A stretch of DNA of 50,016 nucleotides, from NCBI GenBank assembly GCA_002438625.1, contig DJPS01000054.1, positions 1 through 50,016 on the forward strand, in the 5' to 3' direction. The notes beneath the pieces are model-generated. The model ran no database searches. It had not been told where the DNA came from and saw only the letters and a list, made by a program, of their open reading frames with translations. The translations under genes and the position numbers were made by a program. Below, piece by piece: positions 1-8,717 of this stretch. The DNA is from Christensenella sp. UBA6406. Lineage in GTDB: Bacteria > Bacillota > Clostridia > Christensenellales > UBA1242. The first letter of the stretch is position 1; the number at the start of each line of letters is the position of its first letter.

Positions 1-105
1 AAGGAGCAGTTTGGTGGCGTTTTAGATGAAGAGATTGAAAGTGCAATAAAACGCAAATTGCTCGATGATGATTTAATAAAAAAATTTGATTCTTTCCTAT
101 TTTAA
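1..105 (+). CDS. 3' end of an unidentified protein
   Basis: An open frame enters from the left edge and stops at a TAA at 103-105, giving 34 C-terminal residues rich in Asp, Lys and Leu and ending in DSFLF. It is acidic/basic and probably helical. No family can be assigned from this fragment. The following 185 bases to the next gene are AT-rich with no clear terminator. Confidence 0.55.
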   Translation, partial: KEQFGGVLDEEIESAIKRKLLDDDLIKKFDSFLF

Positions 106-290
106 AATTAAAAAATTAAATATTTTGCTATTTATAAATTGCTTTGCCTTTTATTCATTAAAGAAAAAATGTGCTTAAAACAGCGAAAAAATGTCAAAAT
201 TTCATAGTTTTTTCATAATTTTTGCATATTTTTCACTTTTAATTGCTTTCAATGTTTGTTTTAATTGAAATGTAAAGGAGTGAAAAGAAT

Positions 291-923
291 ATGAATCAAA
301 TTAAAAATTTATGTGTTGCCTTTTGTTTGTTGTGCGTTGTGTTTTTTGCAACTTCTTGCTATAATGGCTCGCTTTGTTGGGCGGACAATTCGGTTACGCA
401 AACAAACAATATAGATGTTAAAGTTGAAGATAGTTCAAAAAAAGCATTTACCTATGGGGTTGATAGCGATAAACGCATAGCAAAATATGGCGAACTTGGC
501 GAACTTACGCAAATCAACATTAAAATTTCGGGCGAAACAAGTTTAGATAAATTAAAGCAAACAACCACAGGAGTTGATGAAAGTGGGCAGGCGACAAGCG
601 ATGAAAGTAAAATTTCTTATTTTACTGATTGGGTTAAAATTAAAATTAGGTTGCCAAAAGGTTATGCGAAATATAACATTTTAGATGGAAAGGGCAATGT
701 TAAGATAGACAAGACAAAGCAAGTTGAAGATGATTATTTTAAATTCAATTTTGAATGGGTGCGTTTAGATAAAGACAAGACAAGTGCGAATTTAGTCGTT
801 GATGATGGTGAAACGGACAAATATTTATTTTATGAGTTTTGTGATAAAGATGACAAAGTTTTAGAGCATTATTTTGTGCGGATTGTTTACGATGTAAAAA
901 TAAATAGCATCAAAATAAATTAG
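291..923 (+). CDS. small secreted lipoprotein, function unknown
   Basis: 210 residues. The N-terminus has one Lys, a hydrophobic stretch (about residues 7-20) and a lipobox-like A-T-S-C with Cys23, so it is probably exported, lipidated by Lgt and held on the outer face of the membrane. The mature part is hydrophilic and Lys/Asp-rich and looks beta-rich, resembling no family I recognise. The start is set by AAAGGAG about ten bases upstream. It ends in a bidirectional terminator shared with the convergent minus-strand gene, so it is probably transcribed alone. Two extra Cys follow the lipobox (C33 among them). Confidence 0.75.
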   Translation: MNQIKNLCVAFCLLCVVFFATSCYNGSLCWADNSVTQTNNIDVKVEDSSKKAFTYGVDSDKRIAKYGELGELTQINIKISGETSLDKLKQTTTGVDESGQATSDESKISYFTDWVKIKIRLPKGYAKYNILDGKGNVKIDKTKQVEDDYFKFNFEWVRLDKDKTSANLVVDDGETDKYLFYEFCDKDDKVLEHYFVRIVYDVKINSIKIN

Positions 924-1017
924 ATTAAATAAATCTAACTCAAATTTAAGTAAAATTAAAATTTAATCTAATCTTGCAAGAGTAAAGCAAAATTGATTAA
1001 AATTTAATAAAATCAAC

Positions 1018-1062
1018 AAAAAAATCGCCAAACAGTTAATGAAAATTGTTTAAGCGTTTTTT
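1018..1062. terminator. bidirectional intrinsic terminator between convergent genes
   Basis: The arms CGC-c-AAACA (1026-1034) and TGTTT-aa-GCG (1047-1056) pair around an 11-12 nt loop. They are flanked by an A-run on the left and a T-run on the right, so the hairpin can serve the lipoprotein gene on + and the unknown gene on -. Confidence 0.7.
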
Positions 1063-1090
1063 GTTCGTAATTTAAATAGATATTTATTCA

Positions 1091-2161
1091 TTATTCTAAA
1101 TTCATAGATAAGTTATCAATTTTAGTGTAGTCATAATAAGCGTTAAGTTCATCTATGCAAAATTTTGCATTAATTGCAGAAGAAATAAAATAGTAATCAA
1201 ATTTATCGCCATATCCAAAACTTGCAATGATAATGCCGTCATTTAGGTAAAGTTCGCCACTTTTCATAAGGCGTTTTGTTTTTGGGGCATCAAGGAAATT
1301 AAATAAATCTGTTAATGCAATTTTTGCAATTTTTTTGTTATAGAATGGGCTAAATGAGTTAAATGTTGTTTCTTCTAATTTATTTGCAATTCTATTTTTT
1401 ACATTTGTTGTTTTTTGATTAAATTCAACTTCATTTAGGGGTGTCCGTTCGTTTTCTAAAACTGTAAAGCATAAATTGGTAGGCGAATAATTTGGATTTT
1501 CTTTTATTTTGCATTCTGTAAATTTTCTCATTAATTCTTTTTCCATATTTTCAAAAGCGTATGGGTCAAGGTTTTCTAGGTTTTTGTAGATTAAGTTGTA
1601 ATTTAATGTGTAATTATATGTGTTTAAAAACTTTTCTAATTGTGGACAACTGAAAAGTTGTTGAACATAAAATATTATGTATTCATCTTGAATTGACCTG
1701 CTAATTCTATGGAAACGCTCTAATGCTATGCTAAGTTGCTTTTGCATATGACTTTTATTGTAGCCTATAAAGTTTTTTGTTTTAATGAAATATGAGTTTT
1801 GTGGTGCGTTTTCAATAAATGGAAACTCTAAAATTAGAGGTTCTTCGCTTATTTTATCTGTTACAACATTAAAAATTTGTTTAAAATCTGCATTCATATC
1901 TGCAATAATGTTGTTTTTATTCATTTTTACTGCCGTTTTTAGTTTTTCAAAGTCAGTTTTTATAAATTTCTTTTTAAGGCAAAAAAACACATTATCTTTA
2001 TTTAAATATGAAAATATATCCACTTTTTGTGGGTGGTTTGAATCTTTTACGGTGTGCATTAAGTCTTGTATTTTATAAACTATGTCTTTTTCATTTGTGG
2101 CATCATCTGTAATGCTTAAATATTTTCCTTGATATTTTACATCTTTGTTAAATGTGTACAT
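1091..2161 (-). CDS. hypothetical protein, 356 residues
   Basis: I do not recognise this protein. It is soluble, rich in Asn, Lys, Phe and Tyr, with no signal peptide or membrane segment. The middle (about residues 135-220) looks helical; the ends look mixed alpha/beta. The start ATG is preceded by AAAGGAAA, and a promoter with 17-bp spacing lies at 2209-2237, just far enough upstream for a short leader. It is divergent from the GLUG-protein gene and convergent with the small lipoprotein gene, so it is a single-gene unit. A cytosolic role is inferred only from the lack of export signals. Confidence 0.7.
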   Translation of the reverse strand: MYTFNKDVKYQGKYLSITDDATNEKDIVYKIQDLMHTVKDSNHPQKVDIFSYLNKDNVFFCLKKKFIKTDFEKLKTAVKMNKNNIIADMNADFKQIFNVVTDKISEEPLILEFPFIENAPQNSYFIKTKNFIGYNKSHMQKQLSIALERFHRISRSIQDEYIIFYVQQLFSCPQLEKFLNTYNYTLNYNLIYKNLENLDPYAFENMEKELMRKFTECKIKENPNYSPTNLCFTVLENERTPLNEVEFNQKTTNVKNRIANKLEETTFNSFSPFYNKKIAKIALTDLFNFLDAPKTKRLMKSGELYLNDGIIIASFGYGDKFDYYFISSAINAKFCIDELNAYYDYTKIDNLSMNLE

Positions 2162-2208
2162 ATTTAAATATTTCCTTTGTTTTTATAATTATTTTGCTAT
2201 TTAAATCA

Positions 2209-2237
2209 ATTTTAGCACATTTATTTGCGTTTGTAAA
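2209..2237 (-). promoter_or_regulatory. promoter of the 356-residue hypothetical gene
   Basis: Read on the minus strand: TTTACA, 17 bp, then TAAAAT, with TGC directly before the -10 (extended -10). Transcription would begin about 40 bases before the ATG. Confidence 0.7.
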
Positions 2238-2325
2238 GGGGTGAATGCAGTGTTAAGGATTGAAGAAGTAAGAATATATAAAAGTATTAAATTAATTATT
2301 TCACCATTTTTATTTAATTTTGCTA

Positions 2326-2354
2326 TTGACTTTAAGGGGTAAATGTTGTATAAT
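2326..2354 (+). promoter_or_regulatory. promoter of the GLUG-repeat protein gene
   Basis: TTGACT, 17 bp, TATAAT. The predicted start of transcription near 2361 leaves about 90 bases of leader. This rules out nothing upstream and fits the chosen ATG at 2452. Confidence 0.8.
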
Positions 2355-2451
2355 GTAAGTAAAGAAAATTTGGGTGTGGTTATCTGCTTGTTTTGTGCCA
2401 TTTGCAAATTTTGCGGATAACAATCAAATAAATTTAAGGAGAACAATTATA

Positions 2452-5319
2452 ATGAAAAAGTTTTTGGTATTTTGTGTGGCAATTATTGTAACTGTATCAT
2501 TAGGTTTTATGGTTTACTATTTCACATTAAATAATGAAGGCGTTACAGTGCCTGAAACGGTGTATAGATTGAATGTTGGCGACACTGTATCATTTGAAAT
2601 TACACATATAAATCCTAAGAAGGACACAAAGATTTCTTTTGCCTACGAAAAGGAAGGCATTGTTGAATTTGATGCGGAAAATCAAAGCATTAAAGCACTT
2701 GCCGAAGGTAGCACAAAAGTAACATTACAAACAAGCAATAAGGACATTCCAACAACAACGATTGATGTGTATGTTGGTGGTGGTTCTAAGGAAAATCCAT
2801 TCTTCATTAAGAAGCAAGATGATTTAGTGAGAATTGGAAAGGTTGAAGATGTTTTCAAACTAAGCAGTAATTATAAGTTAATTAATGATATTGCTTTAAA
2901 TTTAGAGAACTGGGAACCTATTGGTGGAAACGGGGCAAGTGCTCCAACTGAAAGTTTTTCAGGCACATTTAATGGTGATGGGCATACAATTTCAAATATT
3001 AAAGTAAATACATCACTTTATGCAGGTTTATTTGCTAAAATTGGTGCGACTGGCGTTGTAAGTCATTTAAATTTATCAAATGTTACAATTTTAGGTGCTT
3101 GCGATTATGCAGGTGCGATTGCGGGAATGAACTGCGGAACAATTAGAAATTGTGCGGTTGCATCTCAAAGTAGCATTACATCTGCTAATTCTAATGCAAA
3201 AGTTGGCGGAGTTGCAGGCGAAAATAGAAGCGAAACAAGCATTGCAAACATATATAAATGCAGTTCAAATGCAACTGTTAGTGGCAATGGTTCTATTGGC
3301 GGAATTGCAGGTGCGAACAATGGTGCGGAAGTGGCATATTGTTACACTGATTTAGATACGACTATAAACGGCACAGGCGTTGCGGGTGGTATCGTTGGAA
3401 CAAATGGCTATGGTGCATCTTATGCAAGCGTGGTTGCGGGCTGTTATGTTTTAGGTAAAGTTGAAGGCTCAACTGCAAACAAGGTTGGTGCGGTTGTTGG
3501 CTTTAATGAATATAATGAATCTATTTCAATTAATGAAAAGACAAACAAGATTTATGGTAATTATTATGTTTCAACTGCATTTGCTAAGGGTATAGGTAAT
3601 TATGCAGATGAAGAAAATGCATCATCTGACCCTGCTGGCATAGATTATGGTGTCTATGGCGTTGAAGGCAAAACATATGATGATTTAACTAAGAAAGATA
3701 CATTTAAGTTGCTTAGAAATGCTACAACTGATGATGTCATTGCTTGGGATTTCAGCAATGTTTGGATTATGCCAAATCAAGGCACACCAAAACTAAATGT
3801 TGAAGGTGCTTATGTTGGAAACAAGAGAAGCGAATTGATTGAGGCTGGACAAATCAACACGGCTAACAAATTAAGAAACATTAAGAGCGGAGATGTTGTT
3901 GAGATTAGTCAAGATATTGATTTAGGTGGCATTGAATGGACACCACTTGATGTTGTTAATGTAACTCTTCAAGGTAGCGAAGAATTTAAGCAAGCAAACG
4001 GAAGATATCCTAAGATTTATAACTTTAAACTTGTAAATGGTGAAAAGGTTGGTTTCTTTAAGAGTTTAGATAATTCTATTATTAAAAACATCAATTTTGA
4101 ACAAGTTTCAAATGTAAGCAATGTATTTAATGCAAGCGAAGTTGCAATGGGCATCCTTGCGGGCGAGATTAAAGAGAATGCAGAAGTTGAAAATGTTGGT
4201 TTAAGTTATGAAAGTTTAGCAATTAATATTAATGATAAGTTAAACGGAAAGAATATTTACATTGGTTCAGTTGCTGGACAAAATTATGGAACAATTAAGA
4301 ATGTTAGGGTAAACGGCGGAAATGTTAAGATAACTTGCGATGCAGAAGTGGTTGCAACAACTTATGTTGGTGGTATCGCTGGTGCATTGCTTGGAAATAA
4401 CAATGCGGTTGAAAGTTGCGAAGTTAGTGCATTTAAGGTTGATAATGCAAATATTAACGATGGAGCAGTTGGTGGCGTTGTTGGTTTAATGACAAACAGC
4501 ACAAGAGTTGAAAATTGTTATGTTGCATCTTCTAACATTTCATCTGCTATGATTTATGGCAAGAAGAGTAATGATAATTTAATTGGTCATTATGAAGGTG
4601 CGATTGTGGGTCAAGCGGATATGAGTGCTAAGGAATCAGTTGTCAAAAACAGCACAGCAAATAAGGTTAGTGTTACAGGCTTTGTTGTTGGTGGTGTGGT
4701 TGGTTCTACAACTGGCGTGGTTGAAAGTTGCTATGTAAATGGCGATTTGACAGGCTTTAAGGTCGGTGGCGTTGCTGGATATCAAATCAATTCTTCTAAG
4801 ATTAACAATGTTAGAGTTGATGGAGAGTTGAAGAACACAGATGTGTCATTTGGTCTAGGTCAAGTTCATAGTTCTAAGGCACAAAAAGCGGGTGTTGCAT
4901 GCATATCTTATGGTAATCAAAATGAAATTCCTAAGTTCTCTAATGTATTTGTAAACTGCAAATTTAATGCGGACGGTAAGGATAGTTATAAGACAACTGC
5001 AACAATTAAAGATAATAGCTTTATGAATAGGTTGGGTGTCAAGTGGATTTTCTCTGGTGAAGAAAAGAATATTGTTGTAAATAAGGATAAGGCTGGAAAT
5101 GCTAAGACAAATGAAAAGGCTGATTCATTTATTAATGCTGTTGGTAATTTCATCGCACCTACAACTTTCAGTATTTACGAAACAAATGAAGGTGCTATGA
5201 ATAAAGGTGATTTTGATGTGTTCACTTCACACGGCTATTCAATAGATAACTGGACATTTATAAGCGGTTATGCTCCACTTGTAAAAAATGCAGTAAATGC
5301 AGAAGTTCAAAAAGCGTAA
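2452..5319 (+). CDS. cell-surface protein with Ig-like domain and GLUG repeats
   Basis: 955 residues from the ATG that follows AAGGAG; an in-frame start 26 codons earlier lacks a ribosome site. Residues 4-24 form a signal anchor or uncleaved signal. Residues about 30-108 resemble a bacterial Ig-like (BIG) domain. Then come many GLUG-type repeats, with signatures such as GGIAG-N-G-x-I-x-N-C-Y, in two blocks (about residues 155-350 and 570-800) separated by a less regular section. GLUG repeats fold as a beta-helix in adhesins and IgA-protease-like proteins. No LPXTG or C-terminal membrane segment is present, so attachment must be through the N-terminus if it is not released. It has its own promoter and terminator. 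Adhesion is an inference from the repeats. Confidence 0.85.
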   Translation: MKKFLVFCVAIIVTVSLGFMVYYFTLNNEGVTVPETVYRLNVGDTVSFEITHINPKKDTKISFAYEKEGIVEFDAENQSIKALAEGSTKVTLQTSNKDIPTTTIDVYVGGGSKENPFFIKKQDDLVRIGKVEDVFKLSSNYKLINDIALNLENWEPIGGNGASAPTESFSGTFNGDGHTISNIKVNTSLYAGLFAKIGATGVVSHLNLSNVTILGACDYAGAIAGMNCGTIRNCAVASQSSITSANSNAKVGGVAGENRSETSIANIYKCSSNATVSGNGSIGGIAGANNGAEVAYCYTDLDTTINGTGVAGGIVGTNGYGASYASVVAGCYVLGKVEGSTANKVGAVVGFNEYNESISINEKTNKIYGNYYVSTAFAKGIGNYADEENASSDPAGIDYGVYGVEGKTYDDLTKKDTFKLLRNATTDDVIAWDFSNVWIMPNQGTPKLNVEGAYVGNKRSELIEAGQINTANKLRNIKSGDVVEISQDIDLGGIEWTPLDVVNVTLQGSEEFKQANGRYPKIYNFKLVNGEKVGFFKSLDNSIIKNINFEQVSNVSNVFNASEVAMGILAGEIKENAEVENVGLSYESLAININDKLNGKNIYIGSVAGQNYGTIKNVRVNGGNVKITCDAEVVATTYVGGIAGALLGNNNAVESCEVSAFKVDNANINDGAVGGVVGLMTNSTRVENCYVASSNISSAMIYGKKSNDNLIGHYEGAIVGQADMSAKESVVKNSTANKVSVTGFVVGGVVGSTTGVVESCYVNGDLTGFKVGGVAGYQINSSKINNVRVDGELKNTDVSFGLGQVHSSKAQKAGVACISYGNQNEIPKFSNVFVNCKFNADGKDSYKTTATIKDNSFMNRLGVKWIFSGEEKNIVVNKDKAGNAKTNEKADSFINAVGNFIAPTTFSIYETNEGAMNKGDFDVFTSHGYSIDNWTFISGYAPLVKNAVNAEVQKA

Positions 5320-5344
5320 ATTTAATTAAATAATGTTAAGAAAA

Positions 5345-5381
5345 ATGCAAGAGTTTAAATAAATGCTCTTGCGTTTTTTTT
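5345..5381 (+). terminator. intrinsic terminator after the GLUG protein gene
   Basis: GCAAGAG (5347-5353) pairs with CTCTTGC (5366-5372) and is followed by a long T-run. Confidence 0.85.
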
Positions 5382-5568
5382 GTGTGCGCATAGAAATATT
5401 TAAAAATTGATTTTATTCTATTTTGTTATTAATGAAATAAGATTATTAAGGCATTTTAATTTTATTGATTATTCATTTGCAGGTTTAAGAACTGAATTAA
5501 TGTGAATTATGATTTGCTTTTGGTTGCGACAGTAAAAGACATTTTAATTTTGAATAAGTAGATAAATT

Positions 5569-5598
5569 TTGACAATAATCTAATTGCATTCATATAAT
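5569..5598 (+). promoter_or_regulatory. consensus promoter of mazF
   Basis: TTGACA, 18 bp, TATAAT: both hexamers are perfect. The leader to the ATG would be about 90 bases. Confidence 0.85.
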
Positions 5599-5696
5599 GA
5601 AGTAAGAAGTTAATTAAATTAATTATTTATGCTATTTTTTAATTAAAGATAATATGGAGGCAAATAAAGAAGAAAGGGAAAGGCAAAGAAGAAAAA

Positions 5697-6050
5697 ATGG
5701 AAATTAAAAGAGGCGAAGTTTATATGGCAGATTTAAGTCCTGTGTTTGGCTCTGAGCAAGGTGGCGTTAGACCAGTGCTTGTGGTTCAAAACGATATAGG
5801 CAATAAGTTTAGCCCAACTGTTATAGTTGTTGCAATAACATCAAAATTACATAAGGCAAAGTTGCCCACGCACATAGAATTAAAAGAGCATATGGCGAAT
5901 TTAGAAAAAGACAGCATTTTATTGTGCGAGCAAATTAGAACGCTAGATAAACTTAGGTTAAAAGAAAAAGTTGGCACATTAAATGCGGAGTTTATGAAAA
6001 ATGTGGATAGGGCAATAGCAATAAGTTTGGCATTAAATTATGCTATTTAA
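5697..6050 (+). CDS. mazF: MazF/NdoA-type endoribonuclease toxin
   Basis: 117 residues, the usual length for the PemK/MazF family. The family start I-K-R-G-E-V-Y is at residues 3-9, with G-S-E-Q-G-G-x-R-P at 18-26, the V-V-A-I-T-S strand near 44-49 and L-C-E-Q-I-R-T-L-D at 76-84. These loops hold the catalytic Arg and Thr/Ser in characterised homologues, which cut single-stranded RNA at short motifs. In Firmicutes mazF usually follows a small ribbon-helix-helix antitoxin gene; none lies directly upstream, where a solo consensus promoter drives the gene. The ribosome site is a purine tract (AAAGGGAAAGG) about 13 bases upstream. Either the antitoxin is elsewhere or this copy is unpaired. Confidence 0.92.
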   Translation: MEIKRGEVYMADLSPVFGSEQGGVRPVLVVQNDIGNKFSPTVIVVAITSKLHKAKLPTHIELKEHMANLEKDSILLCEQIRTLDKLRLKEKVGTLNAEFMKNVDRAIAISLALNYAI

Positions 6051-6110
6051 TTTATGCCTCTTTTTTTGTGGCTTAATGTTTTAAATTTATTTGGGAATTT
6101 GCATAAAAAG

Positions 6111-6136
6111 TCAAATATTGACAAAATAATATTTGA
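6111..6136. promoter_or_regulatory. perfect inverted repeat over the lgt promoter
   Basis: TCAAATATT (6111-6119) and AATATTTGA (6128-6136) are perfect 9-bp arms separated by 8 bp. The right arm overlaps the -35 hexamer, the position expected for a repressor operator. No regulator is identified. Confidence 0.5.
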
Positions 6137-6161
6137 CAATTTTTGCTTTATATTATATACT
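6133..6161 (+). promoter_or_regulatory. promoter of lgt
   Basis: TTGACA, 17 bp, TATACT. A second TTGACA at 6118-6123 lies within the inverted repeat. Confidence 0.8.
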
Positions 6162-6239
6162 TAAATAGAGTAAAAATTTATGCTTGCTTAAAATAAAGAA
6201 AAGCGAAAGAAGAAAAGGTTAAAAGGAAAAATAGATATA

Positions 6240-7421
6240 ATGTACATAGATGGCAGGGGTTTTGAATTATTTGGCTACTTTGTTAATTGGTATGGAGTTA
6301 TAATTGCCTTTGGTATGGCACTTGGCGTTTTGCTTGCACTTAAACTTGCCAAAAAGCAGGGTTTAAAAGCGGAAAACATTATAGATTTAGCACTTATTTG
6401 CATTCCTTGTGCGATTGTTGGGGCTAGATTATATTATGTAATTTTTTATGAGCACGATTATTCTTTTTGGGAAATTTTTAAAATTTGGGAAGGTGGTTTA
6501 GCTATTTATGGCGGTGTCATTGGTGGCGTGATTGGGCTTGCAATTTATTGCTATGTTAAAAAACTAAATTTTTTAAAAGTTGCCGATTGTTTAGTGCCTT
6601 GTCTAATTTTGGGGCAAGCAATAGGAAGGTGGGGCAACTTCACCAACCACGAAGCGTATGGCAGGCTTATAACTGACAGCAGTTTGCAGTTTTTCCCGTT
6701 TGGGGTTTTAATAGAAAGCAACAATTTTACAAACGAGGCAAGAGAAGCGGTTTTAAATGCGTTTGGTTCTGTTCCTAGCGAAGCGTGGTTTATGGCAACT
6801 TTCTTTTACGAAAGTTTGTGGAATTTTATGGTGCTTGGTTTGCTTTTGGTGCTTTTCTATCGCAGTAATGTGAAAGGGCTAACAATGTGCGGTTATTTTG
6901 TGCTTTATGGCTTGGGCAGAGTTTGGATAGAAGGTTTGCGAATGGACAGTTTATATTTCTTAGGGATGAAGGTGTCTCAATGGCTAAGTTTAATTTTGGT
7001 TGTTGTGTTTGCTTGTTTTGCTGTTTATTTAATTTACAAAGCAAGGAAGAACAACCAGCAAATTTTTGTGCCACGAAAAGCAAAAGCGGGCGTGGTTAGC
7101 GGAAATTTGAATGCTAGTCAAATTATAAATGACAATCAAATTGATAAGACAAACGAAGCGGAAGAAAATGAAAAAATGGAAGAACAAAGCAAAGTTGAAG
7201 ATAAAAAAGAAAGCAAGTTAGAGAAATTGATTAAGGAAAAAGGCAAGAAAAAATCTAAAAATAATGCAAATAAAAATGCAAAAAGCAATGTTTTAAAAAC
7301 GCAAGATTTGGGAAAGATTAATGCGGAAGGCGGGCAAGAAACGCTGAAAAAGGGCGGTAAAGATGCGAGAGAAAAAAGTGAAAATAAAGCAAAAACAACC
7401 GCTAAAAATGCCAAAAAATAG
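6240..7421 (+). CDS. lgt: prolipoprotein diacylglyceryl transferase with Lys-rich tail
   Basis: Lgt transfers diacylglycerol from phosphatidylglycerol to the lipobox Cys of prelipoproteins at the membrane. About seven hydrophobic segments span residues 10-268. The W-E-G-G-L block is at 83-87 and the Lgt signature G-R-W-G-N-F-T-N-H-E-A-Y-G at 129-141, with the key Arg/Asn/Glu present. Position 90, near the His of the E. coli enzyme's HGG motif, is Tyr. The catalytic part ends near residue 280, the normal family length. Beyond it lies an extra hydrophilic tail of about 110 residues, very rich in Lys, Glu, Asn and Ala, probably cytoplasmic and disordered. Start supported by AAAAGGAA upstream. 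Substrates in this window include the lipoproteins at 291, 17636 and 34428. Confidence 0.95.
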   Translation: MYIDGRGFELFGYFVNWYGVIIAFGMALGVLLALKLAKKQGLKAENIIDLALICIPCAIVGARLYYVIFYEHDYSFWEIFKIWEGGLAIYGGVIGGVIGLAIYCYVKKLNFLKVADCLVPCLILGQAIGRWGNFTNHEAYGRLITDSSLQFFPFGVLIESNNFTNEAREAVLNAFGSVPSEAWFMATFFYESLWNFMVLGLLLVLFYRSNVKGLTMCGYFVLYGLGRVWIEGLRMDSLYFLGMKVSQWLSLILVVVFACFAVYLIYKARKNNQQIFVPRKAKAGVVSGNLNASQIINDNQIDKTNEAEENEKMEEQSKVEDKKESKLEKLIKEKGKKKSKNNANKNAKSNVLKTQDLGKINAEGGQETLKKGGKDAREKSENKAKTTAKNAKK

Positions 7422-7563
7422 ATAAAAACGAAAATGAAAAAAGAAAGAAACAAAAATGAAAAATTGTTAAAATTAAATTGAAAAATAAATAAAAATCAAT
7501 TTTTAAAAAGCGGAAAAATTAAGATTTAGAAAATAGAGAAAAACGAGAGGCGAGTGAAAGGTT

Positions 7564-8373
7564 ATGCAATTTAAAGTTGTAAAAAATGGTTATGATGTAA
7601 ATGAAGTGAATAAATATATCAAAAATACAGAAATGAGTTATTCATTGCAATGTGATAAGCAAAAAGAAAGGATAAAGCAACTTTCTACGGAAAATGAAAA
7701 ATTAAAGGCGAAACTTGCGGAATACATTTCAAAGGAAGCGAACATATCTAATGCGTTGCTTGTTGCGGTGGATAAGGCAAAGCAAATTGAAGAAGGAAGC
7801 AAAAAAATTTACGAACTTGAAATTCAAAAGTTAAGGCTTTTATTTAACAAATATAAAGTGTTTTTAGATGATTTGATTAAAAGTCATAGCGATGCAAGTA
7901 GCATAAAAACCACAAAGACATTAATTGAGGAGTTTAAAAAATCAATCAACACAACTTTAAGCAACAATTTTAGTGGCAGTGTGAAAACTGTTTCCGCTTA
8001 CGACCCTATGCGTGCCCTTTTGAATAAAATGAACAACTACATTGCTAAGCGAAATTTAGATGCATCAAAAGTGATTGATGGTGTGGCACAAGAAGATTTT
8101 GAGAACATTGAAAACAGCCACATTTACGAAAAGCCAAATTTGAAACCTATTGCAGATGTTGAACTTAAAGATAGCGACAATTTTGAAAATATTGTAGATA
8201 AGTTTTTGGAAGTGGGGGATGAGGAAGCGAACGCACTTGCTAAGCAAATTTTAAACGGCAATGAAGATTATAAAAACAATGGTTTTGATTTAAAGGAAGC
8301 AGTGAACCCAACAGAAAGTTTGGAAGAGATTATGAAAGATTTTGACTTTTACAAAAGTGATGATGATAAATAA
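7564..8373 (+). CDS. DivIVA-domain-like coiled-coil protein
   Basis: 269 residues. The N-terminus carries the DivIVA/GpsB-type lead, V-V-K-N-G-Y-D-V-N-E-V-N-K-Y-I (residues 5-19), which in the family binds curved membrane. It is followed by a heptad-like coiled coil (about 25-65) and further helical segments; the last 120 residues are acidic and probably disordered. There is no membrane segment. DivIVA proteins organise cell poles, division or wall synthesis. It follows lgt by 142 bases without a recognisable terminator, so co-transcription is possible. It has its own strong terminator. Which family member it is (DivIVA, GpsB or a novel one) cannot be told. Confidence 0.75.
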   Translation: MQFKVVKNGYDVNEVNKYIKNTEMSYSLQCDKQKERIKQLSTENEKLKAKLAEYISKEANISNALLVAVDKAKQIEEGSKKIYELEIQKLRLLFNKYKVFLDDLIKSHSDASSIKTTKTLIEEFKKSINTTLSNNFSGSVKTVSAYDPMRALLNKMNNYIAKRNLDASKVIDGVAQEDFENIENSHIYEKPNLKPIADVELKDSDNFENIVDKFLEVGDEEANALAKQILNGNEDYKNNGFDLKEAVNPTESLEEIMKDFDFYKSDDDK

Positions 8374-8717
8374 AAACAATTTAATTTGCAGACATACATT
8401 GATTATGCTCTGCAATTTTTTTGTTTGTTTAAATCCTTTTTATTTATGTTAATTTTATTATATCAATTAATTGCCTTTTTAAAATTTTATTAAAATCTTA
8501 TTTAAGGATAATGATTGAATTATAAGGGATTTATAAATATTTTTAAATTTTTTTTAAAAAAAGTTGCAAAAAATGGCACAGTGGTGTTCGGATTTTGAAA
8601 TTGTGTGGTAAAATATATGTGAGAGAGTGAGAAAAGTGGATCATTCTTTCCATTTTGCGTAAGATAAAATTAAAAATTAAAGAAAAAATTGTAAAAATTA
8701 TTTAGGAGGATTTTATT
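8374..8717 (+). other. intergenic stretch before the DUF4373-like gene
   Basis: Very AT-rich. It holds the terminator above and a TG-G-TAAAAT extended -10 at 8609-8614, of the kind seen at other promoters here, but the -35 17 bp before it is poor. Nothing else is seen. Confidence 0.45.
8386..8422 (+). terminator. intrinsic terminator after the DivIVA-like gene
   Basis: TTGCAGA (8386-8392) pairs with TCTGCAA (8409-8415), followed by a run of seven T. Confidence 0.85.

Larger units (their letters stand above)
5320..5696 (+). other. intergenic stretch, terminator plus mazF promoter
   Basis: Apart from the terminator at its left end and the promoter at 5569-5598, I see only AT-rich sequence. 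A 17-codon open frame starts at ATG 5654 and overlaps the mazF start; its own ribosome site is not evident. Confidence 0.6.

Noticed and set aside
5654..5707. 17-codon open frame overlapping the mazF start
   Set aside because: GGAGG lies inside rather than before it, the peptide is a simple charged run, and it is far too short for a MazE-type antitoxin.
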